Source: Spirulina sp034932185 (GTDB taxonomy: Bacteria > Cyanobacteriota > Cyanobacteriia > Cyanobacteriales > Spirulinaceae). Taken from it: a stretch of 64,000 nt of DNA. Location: the NCBI RefSeq assembly GCF_034932185.1, contig NZ_JAYGHW010000006.1, positions 1 to 64,000 of the forward strand, given 5' to 3'. Each line of letters starts with the position of its first letter. The first letter of the stretch is position 1. Below are positions 59,078-64,000 of this stretch, one piece after another. The notes beneath the pieces were generated by a model, which had not been told where the DNA came from, made no database searches, and was given only the letters and a program-made list of their open reading frames with translations. A program made the position numbers and the translations under genes.

Positions 59078-59283
59078 TAAAATTTCTGTGCAAAATTCTG
59101 AAATAGTTGAAGTTTTTTAATCAGTCCATCCTGGAATATGACCAGATCCCGATAATTGGCCCATGACAGCCCTAAAAGCTGCCAAAAAATCCTGTAATAT
59201 TTGTACATAGTTTAAATGCCCAGGGTTCAGTTTACTCCCGACTGCCTGGCTCTCACCTGGCTCACCCCGATTTTGCACCATTC

Positions 59284-60096
59284 ATGGCGGAACGCATTCA
59301 AAAAATTCTGGCTCAATGGGGAATTGTCTCCCGACGACGCGCTGAACAATGGATTTCAGCGGGGCGGATCCGGGTTAATGGTCAGGTAGCAACCCTGGGA
59401 CAACAGGCAGATCCACAGGGCGATCGCCTAGAACTCGATGGCCAAATCCTCACCCCCAAGCATACCGCCGATCTCGTTTATATTCTGCTCAATAAACCCC
59501 GGGGTGTGGTGTCCACCTGTGCAGATCCCCAAGGACGGCGCACCGTGTTAGATTGTCTCGAACCCCACTGGCGTAGGGATTACCGCCTTTATCCCGTCGG
59601 TCGTCTCGACACAGACTCAACAGGTGCTATTCTACTAACGAATGATGGTGTCCTCACCCTCAACCTGACCCACCCCCGCTATCATCTCGCCAAAACTTAT
59701 CATGTCTGGGTTCAGGGCCACCCGCCCCCTGAAATTCTTCAACAATGGCGGCAAGGTCTACGACTGGATCACCGTTGGACGCAACCGGCTCAAGTGACCA
59801 TTCTCAAAACGGAACCCGAGCGCACCCGCCTGCGCATTGTGTTACAAGAAGGGCGGAACCGCCAAATCCGGCGCATGGCCACACAACTGGGATATCCGGT
59901 TTTACAATTGCACCGAGTGGCGATCGGGAGCTTAAGCCTTGATCAAGCCCCTGCCAAACCCTTGGCTGCCGGGCAATATCGGGTGCTGACCCCTAGCGAA
60001 CTCGCCCACCATTTCACGAATCACGATCCTCTCAATCCTCACTTGCCTAACCCTATTGCGGAGAAGCCTCTATGCAAACCCCAAACCAGCCTTTAA
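59284..60096 (+). CDS. RsuA/RluB-type pseudouridine synthase
   Basis: A 270-residue rRNA pseudouridine synthase. The S4 RNA-binding domain spans about 3-60 (ERIQKILAQWGIVSRRRAEQ, then IRVNGQVATLGQQADP). The catalytic domain has NKPRGVVSTCADPQGRRTV, the catalytic Asp in PVGRLDTDSTGAILLTNDG near 109, and RNRQIRRMATQLGYPV. The product converts a specific uridine in 16S or 23S rRNA. The C-terminal tail overlaps the next gene by 25 bases, so the two are probably translated from one mRNA. Confidence 0.9.
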   Translation: MAERIQKILAQWGIVSRRRAEQWISAGRIRVNGQVATLGQQADPQGDRLELDGQILTPKHTADLVYILLNKPRGVVSTCADPQGRRTVLDCLEPHWRRDYRLYPVGRLDTDSTGAILLTNDGVLTLNLTHPRYHLAKTYHVWVQGHPPPEILQQWRQGLRLDHRWTQPAQVTILKTEPERTRLRIVLQEGRNRQIRRMATQLGYPVLQLHRVAIGSLSLDQAPAKPLAAGQYRVLTPSELAHHFTNHDPLNPHLPNPIAEKPLCKPQTSL

Positions 60097-60878
60097 CACC
60101 AGAGCAGGGGGAAAAGCTCAAAGAACTGGGCCTTTATCTCCATGAAGTGCGCCGCAAACGCGCCCTCTCCACGGAGGCTTTAGCAAAACAAACCCGCATC
60201 CCCCTCCGTTTAATCAAAGCCATTGAAACCGCAGATGGCTCGGCTTTACCCGAGCCGATCTATATTCAAGCCTTGGTGCGTCGGATTGCCAACGCTCTCC
60301 ATCTCAATGGCCAAGAACTGGCAGCGGCTTTTCCCGTCGAAACCCATTGGCAATCGATTCGCCCCACCTGGAAACCCGTATCCGCTTCCCAGTTGCGCCC
60401 CTTCCATATGTATTTGGTTTACATCGCCGTGTTAATCGGGGCGGTGAGTGGTTTATCGATCTTGATTAAGCCTCCAGGGCCACAGTTAGCCAAAGACAAC
60501 AGCAGCGTTTCTCTGGAATCTCCCTCCGTTTCCTCGGCTCCTGTGCAACAGGTACAAAACATTTCCAGTCCACCCCCAGTCCAAGCGCCCCCAAGCCAAC
60601 AAACAGAAGCACAAATTTCCAATGATCGCGTTGTGGTTTCGATGACCCTCCAGGATGATTGCTGGCTGCGGGTGGTGGCAGATGGTGAGGTTGCCTTTGA
60701 GGGGACGCTACCCAAAGGTGAAAAACGCAGTTGGGAAGCCAAGGAACAAATCACGATTATGGCCGGCAATGCTGGGGGTGTTGTTGTGGCGATTAACAAT
60801 GAAGAAGCCAGACCCCTAGGCAATCCCGGCGCAGTACAGACTGTCACCTATCGTCCCCCCAGTGGGGATCAATCCTAA
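60072..60878 (+). CDS. RodZ-like helix-turn-helix membrane protein
   Basis: A 268-residue bitopic protein. A cytoplasmic HTH domain (about 14-80, LGLYLHEVRRKRALSTEALA, LRLIKAIETADGSALPEPIY) is followed by one membrane helix near 115-135 (MYLVYIAVLIGAVSGLSIL), a Ser/Pro/Gln linker, and a C-terminal DUF4115 beta domain (VSMTLQDDCWLRVVADGEVA, then IMAGNAGGVVVAIN). In other bacteria RodZ joins MreB to the envelope and sets cell shape. No mre genes are in the window. It begins 25 bases before the end of the pseudouridine synthase gene. Confidence 0.87.
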   Translation: MQTPNQPLTPEQGEKLKELGLYLHEVRRKRALSTEALAKQTRIPLRLIKAIETADGSALPEPIYIQALVRRIANALHLNGQELAAAFPVETHWQSIRPTWKPVSASQLRPFHMYLVYIAVLIGAVSGLSILIKPPGPQLAKDNSSVSLESPSVSSAPVQQVQNISSPPPVQAPPSQQTEAQISNDRVVVSMTLQDDCWLRVVADGEVAFEGTLPKGEKRSWEAKEQITIMAGNAGGVVVAINNEEARPLGNPGAVQTVTYRPPSGDQS

Positions 60879-60912
60879 CGGGCGCACCTCTGAGGAATTC
60901 GTGATTGATGGT

Positions 60913-60938
60913 GGGCGCGTTAAGCGCCCCTTTTTTTT
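60913..60938 (+). terminator. Rho-independent terminator of the RodZ-like gene
   Basis: GGGCGC-GTTAA-GCGCCC followed by C and eight T. The T-run touches the end of the convergent sensor-kinase gene. Confidence 0.88.
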
Positions 60939-63900
60939 AAGAGAGTGGGTGATGGAGGGGAAGTTTGAGGGTGAAGGTGCTGCCCATGCCGGGGGTGGAG
61001 GTGCAGTAGAGGCGGCCCCGATGGGTGTTGGTGATAATCTGGTAACTGGTGGAGAGGCCCATGCCGGTGCCGGTGCCGATGGGTTTGGTGGTGAAAAAGG
61101 GGTTAAAGATTTTCCCTTGAATATCCGGTGTGATGCCGATGCCGTTGTCTTGGATGGCGATCGCCACTTGCTCCCCATCGAGGCAGGTGGTGTGAATCTT
61201 GATCCGACCTTGGTCAGGTTCAGCAGAACCGGGAGCACTGCTATATTGACGATCATGAATGGCATCAATGGCGTTGGCCAGCAAATTCATAAACACTTGA
61301 TTCAAGAGGCCGCCATAGCATTCCACTAAGGGGAGGGGCCCATAGTTTTTCTCGATGTAAATTTCCGGCATACCGCTGCGGCCATTGGTGCGGTTTTGCA
61401 AAATTACCAGGGTGCTATCGAGGTTTTCGTGAATATCAATCTCTTTTAAATCTGCTTCATCCAGGCGGGAGAACGTGCGTAGGGATTTAATAATATCGCG
61501 AATGCGAGCGGCTCCGGTTTGCATCGAGTCGAGGGTTTTGGGGAGATCACTGGCGATAAATTCCAGATCGACATCTTCCATTAATTCGATAATTTCCCCT
61601 GGCGGGTCGGGGTAATGGCTTTGGTAAAGATGGATAAGTTCAAGGAGATCATGGGCATAGTTGGCGGTATGGGTGAGGTTGCCATAGATGAAACTCACCG
61701 GGTTATTGATTTCATGGGCAATCCCCGCTACCAACTGCCCCAAGCTGGACATTTTTTCGGCTTGGATCAGTTGAATTTGGGTTTCTTGCAGTTCCCGATA
61801 GGCCTGCTCTAATTCCTCACTCTTGGATTGGGATTCTTGATAGAGTTGGGCTTGATAGATGGCGATCGCCACCTGATTACCAATACTGTGCAATAGCTCC
61901 ATTTCATCGGGTTGCCAGGGGCGATCGCGCCCCACCCGCCCCATTTCAAACGCGCCAATCTTGCCCCCAGCGGTATGAATCGGCAACATGAAATAGAGAT
62001 CAACCTTCACCTCCTGACAAAAAGCCTTTAAAAATTCATCGGTGGTATTTTCCACATCTAACTGATAGGTTTGGCCAGCAAAAATATGCTCAAATAAAAG
62101 GGGAAACTCACTCAGTTGATAGGCTCCCAACCAACTGGTCATTTCCGGTTGACGCTGTTCCATAATCACATTCCACTCTGGTGGCTCTCGATCCGCCTCA
62201 TACCAACCAAAGGTGCAAATATCTACCCCCACTTCGGCAACAATTGCATTGACAGTATTTTGCACAATCGTTTCTAAATTCAGGGAGTTGCGCACCTCCG
62301 TACTAATTTCATTTAACAGTTGGCTCCGTTGCACCAAGGCTTTGAGGGCCGCTTCGGTTTCTAATCGGGCAGTAATATCCCGTGCGGCGGCATAAATTAA
62401 ATCAGCATGGGGCGCAGAAGACCATTCAATATAACGATACTCGCCATTTTTAGCCTGATAGCGATTGACAAAGGAGGCAATATTATTTTGATCTCCTAAA
62501 TGGGCGATCGCCGCCAACGTAGAATCCAGATCATCGGGATGAACAAAATTCAGAAAAGGCTGTCCCTCCAGTTCCGCTAAATCATAGCCCAACGTCCGCG
62601 ACCAAGCCTGATTGAGGCGACGGAAATTCCCCTCTACATCCGCAATACAAAGCAACTCTAAACCCACATTAAAAAACTGCTCTAGTTCCAATTGAGCTTG
62701 TTTTCTCACACTAATATCACTAAATAAACCAATAAACCTGAGCGGGCGACCCTCCTCATCCCGCTCCAAAATTCTGCCCCGCGACAGCATCCACTGATAG
62801 GAACCATCGGCATGACGCAGCCGATGTTCACTTTCATACATCGGGGTTTCTCCTTGCAGATAGCGAGACATATCAGCATAGGCCTGTTCCCGATCCTCCG
62901 GATGGAGGCGACTATCCCAATCGGCGGTCGTATTGGTTAACTCCTCCGCCCGACAGCCCAAGAGCAGGAGCCACTCCCGGGAATAGATCACCGCATTGGT
63001 TTGCAAATGCCATTCCCAAACCCCATCCCCCACGCCTTCGAGGAGAAAATCTAAACGGGCTTTACTTTCTCGCAGGGCAATTTCTGCCTGCTTGCGATCA
63101 TCAATATAACTCGCAAGCCCTAAACAAACGATCCCTTGATCCGGCCCCTCCTGCAATGGGGCTAAATTGGCACGATGCCAATAATATTGCCCATCAGCGT
63201 GTAAAACTCGGTACTCTAAACCCTGCACTCGTTCGCCCCGTAAAACGGCATTAAAGCTCTGGACACAAATGGATAAATCTTCAGGATGAACCACATCCGC
63301 AAAGGGACGTTGACTTAAATCTGTGAGTTCATAACCCATCACCGTTTTAAACGTGGGGCTAACATAGCTAAAATTGGCATTTTGATCAGCAATAAAGAGC
63401 ATATCATTGATGTTTTCAATGATGTTGCGCAATTTATTTTCACTGGCTTGGAGGGCCAATTGATTGATTTTTTCGGTGGTAATATCGCGGATATAACCAT
63501 ACCAAGTTGTGCCGCCGTGCTTTTGCCGTTGGGGGGTGGCATAGCCTAATAACCACAGTTGTTGACCATCGGGATGATTGACGCGATATTCACAGCGCCA
63601 AGGGGTTAATTGGGCCGCAGAGGCCATAATCGACTCAGATACCCGGTCAAAATCATCGGGGTGAATGACACTAAAAACGTTTTGACAATCTTCCTGCACA
63701 GTCTCAGGGCTAATGCCGTAGATCTGCCGAATCCCTTCACTGGCATAGGGAAAGGACATGGAACCATCCGGTTCTAGGGAGAATTGATAGAGAGCGCCGG
63801 GGACATGGTGGGCGATTTGTTGGAGGCGATATTGACCGTCGGTGAGTTCGCTGTTGGGGTTGCGATCGTCGGGTTGATCCGTGGGGGGGGGTGTGATGTC

Positions 63901-64000
63901 CCGGAGGATGGAGAGGTGGAGATGGGGCAGAAAATGGGCGGTGGCGGTGTATTGGATCAGACGGCGATCGCCCTCCCCCCGCAATAGGGAAAATTCCCCC
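60937..64000 (-). CDS. Multi-PAS / GAF sensor histidine kinase, 5' end cut by the window edge
   Basis: At least 1,020 residues are visible and the frame stays open at the right edge. The first bases there encode GEFSLLRGEGDRRLIQYTAT ending in LSILRDIT, the tail of a PAS domain, so the true start is outside. Four further PAS domains follow (IAHHVPGALYQFSLEPDG; IIENINDMLFIADQNANFSY; FLLEGVGDGVWEWHLQT; FFNVGLELLCIADVEGNFRR). A GAF domain comes next (LNEISTEVRNSLNLETIVQN), then a coiled coil, HisKA with the phospho-His in GIAHEINNPVSFIYG, and HATPase with NLLANAIDAI, IQDNGIGITP and GTGTGMGLS. No receiver domain is seen. The signal and partner regulator are unknown. Confidence 0.93.
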   Translation of the reverse strand, partial: GEFSLLRGEGDRRLIQYTATAHFLPHLHLSILRDITPPPTDQPDDRNPNSELTDGQYRLQQIAHHVPGALYQFSLEPDGSMSFPYASEGIRQIYGISPETVQEDCQNVFSVIHPDDFDRVSESIMASAAQLTPWRCEYRVNHPDGQQLWLLGYATPQRQKHGGTTWYGYIRDITTEKINQLALQASENKLRNIIENINDMLFIADQNANFSYVSPTFKTVMGYELTDLSQRPFADVVHPEDLSICVQSFNAVLRGERVQGLEYRVLHADGQYYWHRANLAPLQEGPDQGIVCLGLASYIDDRKQAEIALRESKARLDFLLEGVGDGVWEWHLQTNAVIYSREWLLLLGCRAEELTNTTADWDSRLHPEDREQAYADMSRYLQGETPMYESEHRLRHADGSYQWMLSRGRILERDEEGRPLRFIGLFSDISVRKQAQLELEQFFNVGLELLCIADVEGNFRRLNQAWSRTLGYDLAELEGQPFLNFVHPDDLDSTLAAIAHLGDQNNIASFVNRYQAKNGEYRYIEWSSAPHADLIYAAARDITARLETEAALKALVQRSQLLNEISTEVRNSLNLETIVQNTVNAIVAEVGVDICTFGWYEADREPPEWNVIMEQRQPEMTSWLGAYQLSEFPLLFEHIFAGQTYQLDVENTTDEFLKAFCQEVKVDLYFMLPIHTAGGKIGAFEMGRVGRDRPWQPDEMELLHSIGNQVAIAIYQAQLYQESQSKSEELEQAYRELQETQIQLIQAEKMSSLGQLVAGIAHEINNPVSFIYGNLTHTANYAHDLLELIHLYQSHYPDPPGEIIELMEDVDLEFIASDLPKTLDSMQTGAARIRDIIKSLRTFSRLDEADLKEIDIHENLDSTLVILQNRTNGRSGMPEIYIEKNYGPLPLVECYGGLLNQVFMNLLANAIDAIHDRQYSSAPGSAEPDQGRIKIHTTCLDGEQVAIAIQDNGIGITPDIQGKIFNPFFTTKPIGTGTGMGLSTSYQIITNTHRGRLYCTSTPGMGSTFTLKLPLHHPLS

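Noticed and set aside
1..64000. tRNA, rRNA or CRISPR arrays
   Set aside because: Reading through the intergenic regions showed no cloverleaf-like tRNA, rRNA segment or spaced direct-repeat array.

Overview
The window is cyanobacterial chromosome. It is dense in the HIP1 octamer GCGATCGC and carries photosystem I psaK, a Psb34-type ssl1498 family protein, the circadian kinase SasA, the aldehyde-deformylating oxygenase / acyl-ACP reductase alkane pair, a cyanobacterial SLH-OprB porin and a glycine-rich RRM protein. The backbone is GC-moderate with many short overlaps (ATGA) and closely packed convergent genes. I cannot name the genus from the sequence alone.

Layout. 0-5 kb: a truncated gene at the left edge, a GST, a PEP-CTERM protein, a MidA-type methyltransferase and an SLH porin. 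5-15 kb: cobB overlapping a UPF0182 membrane protein, divergent rhodanese and hrcA, a GT2 / methyltransferase pair, trmJ overlapping tail-to-tail with a GT39 glycosyltransferase, and a small basic protein. 15-25 kb: rbp, phoX, ureC, a secreted protein, a triple-GAF protein, an HpsJ-like membrane protein and a GT2. 25-30 kb: DUF502, nusB, ftsY, a GAF-PP2C phosphatase and a small membrane protein. 30-38 kb: ado, aar, accA, SDR, folE (fatty-acid supply and alkane synthesis), psb34, trpF, psaK and an FHA protein. 38-42.4 kb: a divergent TpsB (Omp85) and CHAT-TPR pair. 42.4-48 kb: an accessory island. 48-64 kb: glyS, an LCP protein, an aldo/keto reductase, a small lipoprotein, sasA, a GH57 branching enzyme, DUF1997, cobO, DUF2993, an RsuA-type pseudouridine synthase, a RodZ-like protein and a large PAS sensor kinase cut by the right edge.

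The island (about 42.49-48.0 kb) is the most unusual part. It has an AT-rich, HIP1-free two-gene type II restriction-modification operon preceded by a MITE-like element with terminal inverted repeats. The operon is followed by an integron attC-like palindrome whose arms are separated by a decayed IS200/IS605-type tnpB element. Two toxin-antitoxin modules come next; the first has a frameshifted PIN toxin, the second is an apparently intact RHH/MazF pair. This looks like a cassette-type defence and stabilisation locus.

The window also holds several small interspersed repeat families. The clearest has six copies of a palindrome around GGGCGAAAAATTTTTCGCCC, four of them carrying the same 24-bp internal module; five of the six sit between convergent genes. 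Three heptanucleotide tandem arrays are present, one inside the coding sequence of the porin leader. A terminator-like hairpin directly in front of aar, within a roughly 310-nt leader, suggests uncharacterised control of alkane synthesis.
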